Shown here: one piece after another, positions 9,109 through 17,921 of the stretch
Layout: the number at the start of each line of letters is the position of its first letter
Numbering within the stretch: the stretch's first letter is position 1
NCBI RefSeq assembly: GCF_001598435.1
Contig: NZ_BCYY01000019.1
Location: 1-64,000, forward strand
Length of the DNA: 64,000 nt
DNA from: Sphingomonas pituitosa NBRC 102491
GTDB taxonomy: Bacteria > Pseudomonadota > Alphaproteobacteria > Sphingomonadales > Sphingomonadaceae
Direction: 5' to 3'
The notes under the pieces: model-generated
Told to the model about the DNA's origin: nothing
Databases searched by the model: none
Seen by the model: only the letters and a program-made list of their open reading frames with translations
Translations under genes and position numbers: made by a program

Positions 9109-9775
9109 AGCGGAAATACCATACCTCATGGCCCTGGCGGCGCGCCTTGCGCTCGTAGCGCGTCTCGGGCCAGTCGGCAGGGCGGGTGAGGAAGTCCTGC
9201 GCGGCCTGCGCCTGCCAGACGAAGTCCTTGCGCTGGCCCATCACCATCATCGCCCAGCGGCAATAGGTCGGATCGTCGGTGCCCAGCCGGAACTCGCAGC
9301 CGGGCTTGAGCTTGGCGGCGATCAGATCGAGCGGGCCGTGGTTGACCATGCGGCGCTTGGCATGGCGCGCCTTGGGCCAGGGATCGGGGTGGAGCAGGTA
9401 GACGCGCGACAGGCTGGCATCGGGCAGCCGCTCGACGACTTCCAGCGCATCGCCCATGTGCAGGCGGACGTTCGCCAGCGCGCCGTCGCGGATATGGTTG
9501 AGCGCACCGACCACGCCGTTGAGGAAGGGCTCGCAGCCGATGAAGCCGTGATCGGGCCGCATCGCCGCCTGCCCCGCGAGATGCTCGCCGCCGCCGAAGC
9601 CGATCTCGACCTCCAGCGGGCGATCGTCGCCGAACAGGGTTTGCGCATCGAGCGGGCCGGCTTCGGGCACGCTGACCTGCGGCAGCAGCTCCTCGACCAG
9701 TGCGGACTGGCCCTGGCGGAGCTTGTGGCCCTGGCGGCGGCCATAGAGACGACGGATGGTGATGGGATCGGCCAT
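9095..9775 (-). CDS. trmB: tRNA (guanine-N7-)-methyltransferase
   Basis: 226 residues. TrmB makes m7G46 in the tRNA variable loop using S-adenosylmethionine. The SAM-binding EIGFGGGEHLAGQA motif lies near residue 55, the LHPDPWPKARHAKRR family signature near residue 130, and the terminal GHEVWYFRYVRV is typical. The open frame extends to 10108, but the family N-terminus (MADPITIRRLYGRRQGHKL) fixes the start at 9775. It lies 51 nt after the last EAL-like gene and may be read from their transcript. Confidence 0.95.
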   Translation of the reverse strand: MADPITIRRLYGRRQGHKLRQGQSALVEELLPQVSVPEAGPLDAQTLFGDDRPLEVEIGFGGGEHLAGQAAMRPDHGFIGCEPFLNGVVGALNHIRDGALANVRLHMGDALEVVERLPDASLSRVYLLHPDPWPKARHAKRRMVNHGPLDLIAAKLKPGCEFRLGTDDPTYCRWAMMVMGQRKDFVWQAQAAQDFLTRPADWPETRYERKARRQGHEVWYFRYVRV

Positions 9776-9825
9776 GGGGCGCAGCGCATAGTCGTGCTGC
9801 CGCGCGCTGGCAAATCCGCGCTGGA

Positions 9826-10566
9826 TCAGGCGGCGATGCGCATCCCGGCACAGGGTGCGCCCCAGCGACGCACCGGGCGGGTGTAGCGGCGGACGCGGCG
9901 CTCGACGCGGAGTTCGCCCTGGAAATGGCGGAGCCCGGCAGCGGCCGCGGCGCGCTGTTCGGCTTCCTCGGTCGGCGCAGGGGCGATCACGGTCACGCCC
10001 ATGCCGCGGGCGAGGCGCAGCACGCCTTCGACCAGGCGCGCGCGGGCAGGTGCTGCGTCGAGGCGATGGGCGAGCGCGGGTGCCAGGCGGATCAGCCGCG
10101 GCGAGCAATGGGCGAGCAGCCCCAGCGCCAGCGGGCCGGCGGCGAAATCGCCGAGGCCGATCATCATGCCGCGATCGGTGCAGGCGTGGATCATCGCGGC
10201 GGCGGCGTCACGATCGGCCGCTTCGTCGGCGCTGATCTCGACGACGATTCGGTCGAGCGGGAAGCGGTGGCGTAGCGCGGCGCGGAACAGGTGGCCGAGC
10301 AGGCGTTCGGGCGAACCGGCGCGAACCTGGACGGGCACCACCAGCAGCGTGCCGGTATCGGCCAGCCCGGCCTGGGCGGCAGCGGCGAGCGCCCGATCGA
10401 GGCGGGCGGCTTCCAGTGCGGCGCGGTCCTCGCGCAGCAGGATCGCGTCGACGGTGTGGAACGCCTGGGGACGCGCGTGGATGCCGGCATGCCAGGCGAA
10501 GGGCTCGGCGGTGCCCTGTGCCGCGATCGGCTGCAGGTCGATCCGAAGATCCATCGTGGTGGCCAT
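9826..10566 (-). CDS. Degenerate EAL-domain protein (copy 1 of 3)
   Basis: 246 residues, only an EAL-type domain with no partner. EAL enzymes hydrolyse cyclic di-GMP, but key residues are missing here. The ExLxR glutamate region reads AWHAGIHARP, and the DDFGxG loop reads GLGDFAAG. It is therefore unlikely to be a phosphodiesterase and may bind the nucleotide or a protein. The fold is inferred from LDRIVVEISADEAAD, the LAPALAHRL helix and alignment with the two neighbouring copies. The start at 10566 follows a GAGGAG site. Confidence 0.7.
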   Translation of the reverse strand: MATTMDLRIDLQPIAAQGTAEPFAWHAGIHARPQAFHTVDAILLREDRAALEAARLDRALAAAAQAGLADTGTLLVVPVQVRAGSPERLLGHLFRAALRHRFPLDRIVVEISADEAADRDAAAAMIHACTDRGMMIGLGDFAAGPLALGLLAHCSPRLIRLAPALAHRLDAAPARARLVEGVLRLARGMGVTVIAPAPTEEAEQRAAAAAGLRHFQGELRVERRVRRYTRPVRRWGAPCAGMRIAA

Positions 10567-10722
10567 GGTACGTGCTCCTCTACGCGATTCTTGTGAACCT
10601 GAAGCTTGGGTACTCAATTCGGCCTGAGCCTCCCATTCCGTGCGTCGCCGCAGCGGATTCAACCGGTTGGGGATTCTACGATGCTTGCAATCGCCGACTG
10701 CAAACGACTCCCCGATTCGGGC

Positions 10723-11484
10723 TCAAGCCGCGGCGTTTAGTCGCAGTGCCGGTGCCGGGAGCGCCCCCACCTGCGCCGGTGCGATCAGGTCTCCCTGCAT
10801 CAGCGTCACCTCCAGCGAGCGCAGCCGATCATGCTCGGCGCGAGTCGAGACGCCCTCGGCGATCAGCCGGATGCGACCCTTCTTGGCGATCTCCGCCACC
10901 CGCTCGACGACGATGCGCTTGGCCCAGCTGCTGCACAGGCTGTGGACCAGCTCGGGGGCAAGCTTGAGCGTATCGGGCGTGAACGCGGAAAGCAGCTCCA
11001 GGCCCATGTCGCCGGCGCCGAAATCGTCGAAGGCGATCAGGAAGCCCTGCTTGCGATAGGCCTTCATCAGCGCGAGCATCTTGTCGCTTTCGAGATCGTC
11101 GCGGTCGCTGAACTCGAACACCAGCTCGCGCGCCGGGAAGCCGAGGCGGCGGACGATGCGCAGCATGCGATCGGCGTCCGCGACCGGATCGGTGATGTAG
11201 CGCGGCATCACCTTGATCGCGAGGCGGGTGTGGCGTTCGGTGATGCCCAGCTCCATCGCCTGTTCGATCGCGGCGACGCGGCAGCGCAGGTCGAAGGTGG
11301 GGCGCTTGTCCTCGGCCAGCGTCTCGACAAAGGCGGCGGGGCTTTCGCCCTCGGGCCCGCGGAACGTCGCCTCATAGGCGGTGACGATAAGCGTGGAGGT
11401 GTTGACGACCGGTTGGAACGCCATCGCGAACCAGTCCCGGCGAAGCGCTTCCTGAAGGGGAGCGGGGGTGATTTGGTCGAGCAC
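10723..11484 (-). CDS. EAL-domain protein, partly degenerate (copy 2 of 3)
   Basis: 253 residues starting with GTG behind a GGAG site. This is the best preserved of three tandem EAL-only proteins. It keeps E38 in YEATFRGP (EAT instead of EAL), the DDFGAG metal loop (D153-D154) and IAEGV with E210. The Asn of the canonical I-x-V-N motif is Met, and the lysine motif reads KLAPELV. Residual cyclic-di-GMP hydrolysis is possible but doubtful, and nucleotide binding is plausible. Stop-to-start distance to copy 1 is 156 nt, and to copy 3 91 nt. Confidence 0.8.
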   Translation of the reverse strand: MLDQITPAPLQEALRRDWFAMAFQPVVNTSTLIVTAYEATFRGPEGESPAAFVETLAEDKRPTFDLRCRVAAIEQAMELGITERHTRLAIKVMPRYITDPVADADRMLRIVRRLGFPARELVFEFSDRDDLESDKMLALMKAYRKQGFLIAFDDFGAGDMGLELLSAFTPDTLKLAPELVHSLCSSWAKRIVVERVAEIAKKGRIRLIAEGVSTRAEHDRLRSLEVTLMQGDLIAPAQVGALPAPALRLNAAA

Positions 11485-11575
11485 GGGGCATCTCCAAGCT
11501 TGGTCCCCTTACTTCGAATGGTAGGCGGAAGTGATTACCCGAGCGTTGATGGTGACGCTCGGGCTAACACCGTGG

Positions 11576-12331
11576 TCAGGCGGCCGCGGCGGGCCGCGCT
11601 ATCCGCGTCGGCGGCAGGGCGCCGGGGATCGGGGGCGCGACCATCTCCCCCTGGACGTGAAAGATGCCGAAGCTCCGCAGCCGCTGCAGCACGGGCTCGC
11701 GCTCGACGCCGTCGGCGATCACGCGGATGCCCAGGTCTCGCAGGCGCGGCGCCAGTTCCTCCAGCATCAGCCGGCGCGACCAGCTCGAGTCGATGCCGTG
11801 TACCAGTTCCGGATCGAGCCGCACCATTTCCGGGCGATAGCGCACGCACGGCGTGAACCCGATCGGATCGTGGCTGAGGCCGACAAAGGCGCTGAGGCTG
11901 CCGGCGCGGCGATGGCCGTCCACCAGATCGGCGAGGTGCTGGCCGGGCACGTCGGCGAAGTCGTGGATGCCGAAGATCATGCGCTCGGGCACCAGCCCGG
12001 TGCGGCGGCCGGCTTCCATTGCGGCGGCGAGCGAGGATCCGGCCGGCGCGGCGCGCGGCGCCAGGATCGGGATCAGCAGCCGCGCCGACATCCTCCCCAG
12101 TCCGGCGTCCATCGCGCGGTACACGGCCGCGGCGGCGATGCGCCGGTCCAGCTCGGCGTGGCGCGCGGACGGGATCTGGGCGAGGATCTCGTCGCCCTCC
12201 TCGCCATCGGGGCCGCGCAGCAATGCTTCATAGGCATAGACCCTGCCGGTGATCACGTCGTGCACCGGCCGGAAAGCAAGGTGCAGCCCGGCTTCGGGTG
12301 CGGGCTGCCAGTCCTCTGTGTCGAGAACCAT
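11576..12331 (-). CDS. Degenerate EAL-domain protein (copy 3 of 3)
   Basis: 251 residues, start at MVLDTEDWQP. This copy keeps an intact YEALLRGPDG (E35), but the DDFG loop is replaced by VGLSHDPIG near residue 151, IAEGVE reads IADGVE (E to D), and the middle glutamate motif reads FGIHDF. It shares with copy 2 the paired blocks PELVHGIDSSWSRR and PELVHSLCSSWAKR, which shows the genes arose by tandem duplication. It is the promoter-proximal gene, 147 bp beyond the metK stop. Likely a non-catalytic receptor or adaptor. Confidence 0.75.
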   Translation of the reverse strand: MVLDTEDWQPAPEAGLHLAFRPVHDVITGRVYAYEALLRGPDGEEGDEILAQIPSARHAELDRRIAAAAVYRAMDAGLGRMSARLLIPILAPRAAPAGSSLAAAMEAGRRTGLVPERMIFGIHDFADVPGQHLADLVDGHRRAGSLSAFVGLSHDPIGFTPCVRYRPEMVRLDPELVHGIDSSWSRRLMLEELAPRLRDLGIRVIADGVEREPVLQRLRSFGIFHVQGEMVAPPIPGALPPTRIARPAAAA

Positions 12332-12417
12332 CCGTATTCCTCCACTGCCCGCATTAACCATAGCGGGCCCGAGGATTCTTATAGGCCGATGGCGAAACGA
12401 GCGGGCGGCACGTGCAT

Positions 12418-12456
12418 GAAAAAGCCCCGCGCGGCAGGTGCCGGCGGGGCCTTTTC
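12418..12456 (-). terminator. Intrinsic terminator of metK
   Basis: A strong GC stem (GCCCCGC on the minus strand pairing with GCGGGGC, about 12424-12450) is followed on the minus strand by a T-run (A-run at 12418-12423 on plus). A short T-run also lies on the other side, so it may work in both directions. Confidence 0.7.
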
Positions 12457-12478
12457 ATCTTCGGGTCAGAACGACCGA

Positions 12479-13690
12479 TCAGGCGGCGAGTGCTGCCTTC
12501 AGGTCTTCGACCAGGTCGGTGCGCTCCCAAGGGAAGAAATCGCCCTCGGGCTTGCGGCCGAAGTGGCCATAGGCCGCGGTCGGCTGGTAGATCGGCTTGT
12601 TGAGCCCCAGATGGGTGCGGATGCCGCGCGGGGTGAGGCCGCCCAGCTTCTCGATGCCCTGGATCGCCTGCTCGATCTTGTCGTCGCCCACCGTGCCGGT
12701 GCCGTGCGTGTCGACATAAAGCGACAACGGCTTCGACACGCCGATCGCATAGGCGAGCTGGATCGTGCAGCGCGCGGCGAGGCCGGCGGCGACGATGTTC
12801 TTCGCCAGATAGCGGGTGATGTACGCCGCCGAACGATCGACCTTGGTCGGATCCTTGCCGCTGAACGCGCCGCCGCCATGGGGCGAAGCGCCGCCATAGG
12901 TGTCGACGATGATCTTGCGGCCGGTCAGGCCCGCATCCCCGTCCGGGCCGCCGATTTCGAACGAGCCGGTCGGGTTGATGTGGTACTCGGTCGCGTCGGA
13001 GAGCAGTTCGGCCGGGAGCAGGTCGGCAACGACCTTCTTCACATAGGCGTGCAGCTCGGCTTCCTTCTCGCCCGCGTCATAGCCCGGCGCGTGCTGGGTC
13101 GAGACGACGATGGCGGTCGCGGCAACCGGCTTGCCGTTCTCGAAGCGCAGGGTGACCTGGCTCTTGGCGTCCGGCTCGAGGAAGGGGGCGGCGCCCGAGT
13201 GGCGATCGGCGGCCATGCGCTCGAGGATCTTGTGGCTGTAGTAGAGCGTCGCCGGCATCAGGTCCGGGGTCTCGTCGCAGGCGAAACCGAACATGATGCC
13301 CTGGTCGCCGGCGCCTTCGTCCTTGTTGCCGCTCGCGTCCACGCCCTGCGCGATGTGCGCCGACTGGCCGTGCAGGTTGTTCTCGAAGCGGAAGGTCTGC
13401 CAGTGGAAGCCCGACTGCTCATAGCCGATGCGCTTCACCGTCTCGCGGACGGTCTTCTCGATCTCTTCCTGCGCGCCCGGCGCCCAGGCACCGTTCTCGT
13501 ACACGCCCTTGCAGCGGATTTCGCCGGCAAGCACCACGAGCTGGGTGGTGGTCAGCGTCTCGCAGGCGATACGCGCTTCGGGATCCTTCGACAGGAACAG
13601 GTCGACGATCGAGTCGGAAATCTGGTCGGCGACCTTGTCGGGATGGCCTTCGGAGACGGACTCGGACGTGAAGAGATAGTTGGAACGCAT
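12479..13690 (-). CDS. metK: S-adenosylmethionine synthase
   Basis: 403 residues. MetK makes SAM from methionine and ATP. Family signatures are complete: [14 protein letters not shown] at the N-terminus, [15 protein letters not shown] in the middle, and [19 protein letters not shown] with the P-loop-like phosphate site. The gene sits directly after lnt on the same strand, with a 22-bp palindrome in the 73-bp gap, and ends at a strong terminator. Confidence 0.98.
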   Translation of the reverse strand: MRSNYLFTSESVSEGHPDKVADQISDSIVDLFLSKDPEARIACETLTTTQLVVLAGEIRCKGVYENGAWAPGAQEEIEKTVRETVKRIGYEQSGFHWQTFRFENNLHGQSAHIAQGVDASGNKDEGAGDQGIMFGFACDETPDLMPATLYYSHKILERMAADRHSGAAPFLEPDAKSQVTLRFENGKPVAATAIVVSTQHAPGYDAGEKEAELHAYVKKVVADLLPAELLSDATEYHINPTGSFEIGGPDGDAGLTGRKIIVDTYGGASPHGGGAFSGKDPTKVDRSAAYITRYLAKNIVAAGLAARCTIQLAYAIGVSKPLSLYVDTHGTGTVGDDKIEQAIQGIEKLGGLTPRGIRTHLGLNKPIYQPTAAYGHFGRKPEGDFFPWERTDLVEDLKAALAA

Positions 13691-13735
13691 GTAAATTCCT
13701 CAGGTTGGGAAGGATCGCCGGGCCGTTGCCATGCC

Positions 13736-13757
13736 CATATAAAGCTTTCCTTATATG
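13736..13757 (-). promoter_or_regulatory. Palindromic operator candidate upstream of metK
   Basis: CATATAA at 13736-13742 is inverted as TTATATG at 13751-13757, giving a 22-bp near-palindrome that ends 46 nt before the metK ATG. AT-rich inverted repeats of this kind are known as targets of ArsR-family methionine regulators (SahR/SamR) in proteobacteria. Assignment to that family is inference from position and appearance. Confidence 0.5.
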
Positions 13758-13763
13758 TGCTCC

Positions 13764-15323
13764 CTAGCGAGCCCATCGCCGATTGGCAATCGCGAACAAC
13801 CCCGTAAGCGCGGCGACCAGCAGCGCCATCCAGTTGCCGAGCTTCGAGAACAGCGTGGGCGGCAGCGGGCGCGGCAGCGGCAGGCGGATCGCGCCGGCCT
13901 CGCCCGGCGGCACCGTGCCGAGCAGGCGGCCATGGCCGTCGATCAGCGCGGAGATGCCGGTGGGCGTGGAGCGCAGGATCGGCAGGCCCTCCTCGATCGC
14001 GCGCAGCCGGGCCTGCGCCAGATGCTGCGGCGGGCCCCAACTGCCGAACCAGGCGTCGTTCGACGGGTTGAACAGGAAGTCGGGGCGGTGGGCGCGATCG
14101 ACCACCTGGCCCGAGAAGATGATCTCGTAGCAGATCTGGATGCCGGCATTGCCGAAGCCGGGCACGGCAATCGCGCGCGGGCCGGGGCCGGGCAGGAAGT
14201 CGACATCGCCCATCACCAGCCGGGCGAGGCCGAGCGGGGCGAGCAGCGGGCGCATCGGCAGATATTCGCCGTACGGCACCAGATGCGCCTTGTCGTAGCG
14301 GCCGCCGAGCATGCCGTCCGGCCCCAGGGCCCATACCGAATTGCCGGCGCCCTGCAGCTGATCGTCGCGACCGAATTGCAGCGCGTTGCCGCCGATCAGC
14401 GCCTGATCCCAGGGGCCGAGCATTGCGGCGATCCGGGCGCGGACGAGGCGCGGATCCTGCCGGTACCATTGCACCGGATAGCCATCCTCGACGAAGTAAT
14501 CGACCATGCCCTCGGGCCAGACGACCAGCCGGGGGAGGGCGCCGGGCTTGCCGCTGAGCGCGATCATCCGGTTCAGCAGGAACTCGGCATAATCGGGACG
14601 GCCGACCGCGTCCTGGCCGATGTTCGGCTGGACGATCACCACCTCCTTGCCGCTCGCGGTGCTGATGCACGGCATGCGGTCGCACCGATCCGACCAGGCT
14701 AGGTTGAGCGCGAGCAGCGCGGCGATGGCGACGAGCAGCGGACGGTATTGGCGCTGGAAGGCGAGGTAGAGACTGCCGGCGATCGCGATCGTAACGCCCG
14801 ATAGCGCATAGGTGCCGATCAGCGTCGCGAGGTTGCGCACGCCCGGCACCGGCACCCAGACCACGCCGAGCGGGTTCCATGGATAGCCGGTGAACAGCGT
14901 TCCACGCAGCCATTCGGCGGCGATCCAGGCCGCGGCGGCGGCGAGCACATAGCCGAGGTCGGGTTCGACCCAGCCGGACCGGGGCTTCACCTTGCGGGCA
15001 AAGGCCCAGGCCGCTCCCATCGCCAGTGCAGGGTAGATCGCAAGGTACATCGCCAGCAGGGCGACGGCGAAATAGCCGAGCACCGGCGGCATCTTGTCCT
15101 GGAAGTCGAAGGCGTGCTGGATCCAGTTGTCGCCGAGGGTGAAGTGACCAAGCCCGAACAGCCAGCCGCGCAGCAGGGCGCGGGGAAGCGTGGGCGCTGC
15201 ATATACCAGCGCGAACAGTCCGGCGAAGCAGAGCAGGGTGAGCGGCCACCATTCCAGCGGCGCGAAGCCGGTGGCGGAAACGATGCCGAGGATCAGCGAG
15301 GCGAACAGCGGACTGCGAAACAT
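13764..15323 (-). CDS. lnt: Apolipoprotein N-acyltransferase
   Basis: 519 residues. Lnt adds the third acyl chain to the N-terminal cysteine of lipoproteins in the inner membrane. About six to seven N-terminal hydrophobic segments (starting LFASLILGIVSATGFAPLEW) precede a periplasmic nitrilase domain with VVWPEGMVDYF (catalytic Glu), a YDKAHLVPYGEYLPMRP loop (Lys) and NAGIQICYEIIFSGQ (catalytic Cys). A C-terminal membrane anchor follows. The long upstream open frame to 16181 is the antisense of nfuA and is discarded. metK follows after 73 nt. Confidence 0.95.
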   Translation of the reverse strand: MFRSPLFASLILGIVSATGFAPLEWWPLTLLCFAGLFALVYAAPTLPRALLRGWLFGLGHFTLGDNWIQHAFDFQDKMPPVLGYFAVALLAMYLAIYPALAMGAAWAFARKVKPRSGWVEPDLGYVLAAAAAWIAAEWLRGTLFTGYPWNPLGVVWVPVPGVRNLATLIGTYALSGVTIAIAGSLYLAFQRQYRPLLVAIAALLALNLAWSDRCDRMPCISTASGKEVVIVQPNIGQDAVGRPDYAEFLLNRMIALSGKPGALPRLVVWPEGMVDYFVEDGYPVQWYRQDPRLVRARIAAMLGPWDQALIGGNALQFGRDDQLQGAGNSVWALGPDGMLGGRYDKAHLVPYGEYLPMRPLLAPLGLARLVMGDVDFLPGPGPRAIAVPGFGNAGIQICYEIIFSGQVVDRAHRPDFLFNPSNDAWFGSWGPPQHLAQARLRAIEEGLPILRSTPTGISALIDGHGRLLGTVPPGEAGAIRLPLPRPLPPTLFSKLGNWMALLVAALTGLFAIANRRWAR

Positions 15324-15333
15324 CGCGGGCGGG

Positions 15334-15503
15334 CCTACACGATGTGTCCGGCGAGGGGGAGGGGCCTTTCCATGGACCTCTCCGCTCCAGCGGAGCGGTC
15401 GGGGTGAGGCCTGCGCTGGAAGCGAACCCTTCGCTGGTCGGTTATCCTCCACCCTCCACCCGAACCCTCCCCGAAAGGGGAGGAGCTTTGAAGCTGCAAC
15501 GCA
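15334..15503. repeat. Degenerate copy of the GGGGAGGGG intergenic repeat
   Basis: The lnt/nfuA divergent gap holds C- and G-rich inverted tracts. ACCCTCCCCGAAAGGGGAGG and a following GAGCTTTGA near 15468-15496 match the right arm of the two repeats around hslU. The left part (GGGGGAGGGGCC at 15356) is only loosely alike. Probably a decayed member of the same family. Confidence 0.45.
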
Positions 15504-15557
15504 GCGTTTCCCTTGGCGCGGCTTGATCCGGCGCAAGGACACGCCCATGTGAGCGCC

Positions 15558-16133
15558 ATGTTGATCGAGACCGAAGCCACGCCGAACCCCGCCACGCTCA
15601 AGTTCCTGCCCGGCAGGATCGTGATGGAGGCGGGCACGCGCGACTTCGCCAGCCCCGAAGAGGCCGAGGCCTCGCCGCTCGCCACCGCGCTGTTTGCGCT
15701 GGGCGACGTGACCGGCGTTTTCTTCGGGCGGGACTTCATCTCGGTCACCGCCGCGCCCGGCGTCGACTGGATCGGCCTCAAGCCCGATGTCCTCGGTATC
15801 CTGCTCGACCATTTCTCGGCCAACATGCCGCTGTTCCTGCAAGGGTCGGCGGCCAGCTTCAGCGTGCCGCCGGAAAGCGCCGACTTCGGCGACAACCCCG
15901 AAGATGCGGACATCGTCGCGCAGATCCGCGAACTGATCGACACGCGCATCCGCCCCGCCGTCGCCAATGACGGCGGCGACATCGTGTATCGCGGGTTCAA
16001 CGAGGGGAAGGTCTTCCTCCAGATGCAGGGCGCCTGCTCGGGCTGCCCGTCGTCGACCGCGACGCTGAAGAACGGCATCGAGCAACTGCTCAAATATTAC
16101 GTCCCCGAAGTTACCGAGGTGCGCGCGATCTGA
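15558..16133 (+). CDS. nfuA: NifU/Nfu family iron-sulfur scaffold or carrier
   Basis: 191 residues with two domains. An N-terminal Nfu_N domain (MLIETEATPNPATLKFLPGR) is followed by a C-terminal NifU-like domain with VANDGGDIVYRGF and the cluster-binding CSGCPSS near residue 160. Such proteins carry [4Fe-4S] clusters to apo-enzymes in the cytosol, and MiaB, encoded about 4 kb downstream, is a typical Fe-S client. The start follows the family N-terminus; the open frame begins at 15513. Confidence 0.9.
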   Translation: MLIETEATPNPATLKFLPGRIVMEAGTRDFASPEEAEASPLATALFALGDVTGVFFGRDFISVTAAPGVDWIGLKPDVLGILLDHFSANMPLFLQGSAASFSVPPESADFGDNPEDADIVAQIRELIDTRIRPAVANDGGDIVYRGFNEGKVFLQMQGACSGCPSSTATLKNGIEQLLKYYVPEVTEVRAI

Positions 16134-16180
16134 CGCGCGCGCCCGCTTTCCGCCTCCCCGCAAGAAAGGACCGCAGGCCA

Positions 16181-16774
16181 ATGGGTCAGCCGCTGAACGA
16201 CGTCGCCCTCGATACCATCTTCCGCACCGCGCGGAGCTTCAACGGCTATACCGATCAGCCGGTGACCCAGGCCGATATCGAGGCGATCTACGACCTGCTC
16301 AAGATGGGGCCCACGTCGGTCAACCAGCAGTCGGCGCGGTTCGTCTGGATCCTGAGCCAGGACGGCAAGGACAAGCTGGCGAGCCTTTCCAGCGGCAGCA
16401 ATGCCGAAAAGATCCGCAAGGCACCGGCCAGTGTGATCATCGGCTACGACGTCAATTTCCACGAGCATCTGCCCGAGCTGTTCCCCCACGCGCCCGAGGC
16501 CAAGAACTGGTTCCCGACCGAAGAAGGCCGCCGCGAGCAGGCGTTCCGCAACTCTTCGCTTCAGGGCGCCTATTTCATTATCGCAGCGCGGGCGCTCGGC
16601 TTCGACACCGGCCCGATGTCGGGCTTCGACAACGCCAAGGTCGACGAAGCGTTTTTCGGCGACCAGCCGGGCGTGAAGTCGAACTTCATCTCGACGCTGG
16701 GCATCGGTGATCCCTCGACGATCTTCGCGCGTTCGCCGCGTCCCGCATTCGACCAGTTCAACACGGTGATTTGA
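16181..16774 (+). CDS. Nitroreductase-family protein, malonic semialdehyde reductase (RutE/HadB-like)
   Basis: 197 residues, FMN-dependent nitroreductase fold. ARSFNGYTDQPV and LLKMGPTSVNQQSARFVW (residues about 40-57) form the flavin-binding N-terminal part. The RNSSLQGAYFIIAARALG and GPMSGFDNAKVD blocks are characteristic of the RutE/HadB group that reduces 3-oxopropanoate or nitro compounds. No other rut genes are near, so a pyrimidine-degradation role is not supported by context. It follows nfuA by 47 nt with an AAGAAAGGA ribosome-binding site. Confidence 0.85.
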   Translation: MGQPLNDVALDTIFRTARSFNGYTDQPVTQADIEAIYDLLKMGPTSVNQQSARFVWILSQDGKDKLASLSSGSNAEKIRKAPASVIIGYDVNFHEHLPELFPHAPEAKNWFPTEEGRREQAFRNSSLQGAYFIIAARALGFDTGPMSGFDNAKVDEAFFGDQPGVKSNFISTLGIGDPSTIFARSPRPAFDQFNTVI

Positions 16775-16806
16775 CCTGCCCCCGTTTCTTTGGCTAGCGC
16801 GGGTCG

Positions 16807-17448
16807 ATGGCTGAAGCCCCGCGACTGCTCGTGATCGAAACCGCCACTGCCGCCTGTTCGGTGGCCTTGCTGGCGGGCGGTGTCGTTCTTGCCGAACGGC
16901 ACGAACTGGTTGGCCGCGGCCATGCCGAGCGGCTGGTCCCGATGATCGGCGAGCTGCCCGGCGGCGGCCGGGCCGACGCGATCCTGGTCGACGTCGGCCC
17001 GGGCAGCTTCACCGGCGTGCGCGTCGGCCTCGCCGCCGCCCGCGGGCTGGCGATCGGCTGGGGCGTGCCGGTGCAGGGCTATTCCTCGCTGGCACTGCTC
17101 GCAGCGGCCGCCTTCTCCGGCGATCCCGTGCTCGAGCGACTTTCCGTCGTCCTCGAGGGCGGGCATGGCGAAGTGTTCGTTCAGCATTTCGCGACGCCCC
17201 TGGTAGATACCGCGCCGCTCGCCTCGCTGCGTCCCGATGCAGCGCTCGCCAGCCTGGACGGTCGTCCCGCCATCGGCAGCGGGGTGCGCCATCTCGCGGC
17301 GCTTGCCGAGGGGCTGGACCTGCGCGAGGCGCTGCCGCGCGCGGCCGACGCGGTGCTGCTTCCCCGCGGCTTCACCACCCTGCCGCCGCGCCCGCTCTAC
17401 GGCCGTGGCCCCGACGCCAAGACGCTGGCGGAGCGGGGCCTCGCATGA
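16807..17448 (+). CDS. tsaB: tRNA threonylcarbamoyladenosine biosynthesis protein TsaB
   Basis: 213 residues. TsaB is the scaffold partner of TsaD in making t6A37 in ANN-decoding tRNAs. The actin-like N-terminus LLVIETATAACSVALL and the VDVGPGSFTGVRVGLAAARG signature (near residues 59-78) are clear. It overlaps the next gene rimI by 4 nt (ATGA), the classic tsaB-rimI pair. tsaD and tsaE are not in the window. Confidence 0.95.
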   Translation: MAEAPRLLVIETATAACSVALLAGGVVLAERHELVGRGHAERLVPMIGELPGGGRADAILVDVGPGSFTGVRVGLAAARGLAIGWGVPVQGYSSLALLAAAAFSGDPVLERLSVVLEGGHGEVFVQHFATPLVDTAPLASLRPDAALASLDGRPAIGSGVRHLAALAEGLDLREALPRAADAVLLPRGFTTLPPRPLYGRGPDAKTLAERGLA

Positions 17449-17921
17449 GCGGCGCACCCCCGTCCATCGAGCTGCGCGAAGGCGGGGTGCAGGATCTGCC
17501 GTCGGTCAGCCGGATCATGCAGGCCGCGTTCGACCCTGCCTATGGCGAGGCGTGGACCCAGCCCCAGTGCATGGGGATGATGGCGCTGTCGGGCGTGTGG
17601 CTGCTCGTCGCCAGTATCGGCGGGCGCGACTGCGGCTTTGCGATGGCGCGGGCGATGCTGGACGAAGCCGAACTGTTGCTGCTGGCGACCAGCCCCGCGG
17701 CGCGCGGGCAGGGCGCGGGCAGCGCGTTGTTGCGCGCGGTCATCGCTGAGTCGCGCAATCGCGGCGCGACCAAGCTGCATCTTGAAGTGCGTGCAGGCAA
17801 TGGAGCCATCCGCCTCTATCATCGCGAGGGATTCGCCAAGGTTGGTGAACGACGCGGCTATTATCGCGGTACTAGCGGTGAAGCGTTGGATGCTCTCACT
17901 TTGGCACGTTCCCTGTCATAA
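17445..17921 (+). CDS. rimI: Ribosomal-protein-alanine N-acetyltransferase
   Basis: 158 residues, GNAT fold. The acetyl-CoA pyrophosphate loop is SPAARGQGAGSALLRAVI near residue 85, and LHLEVRAGNGAIRLYHREGF is the C-terminal RimI signature. RimI acetylates the N-terminal Ala of ribosomal protein S18. It is translationally coupled to tsaB. Its stop codon lies within the 19-bp palindrome in front of mucR. Confidence 0.93.
   Translation: MSGAPPSIELREGGVQDLPSVSRIMQAAFDPAYGEAWTQPQCMGMMALSGVWLLVASIGGRDCGFAMARAMLDEAELLLLATSPAARGQGAGSALLRAVIAESRNRGATKLHLEVRAGNGAIRLYHREGFAKVGERRGYYRGTSGEALDALTLARSLS

Noticed and set aside
13691-13763. SAM riboswitch before metK
   Set aside because: The gap is only 73 bp and shows an operator-like palindrome rather than the pseudoknot pattern of SAM-II or SAM/SAH types.
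11531-13807. 758-codon plus-strand frame over metK and the EAL gene
   Set aside because: Shadow of metK and copy 3 of the EAL proteins; no start context and no motif.
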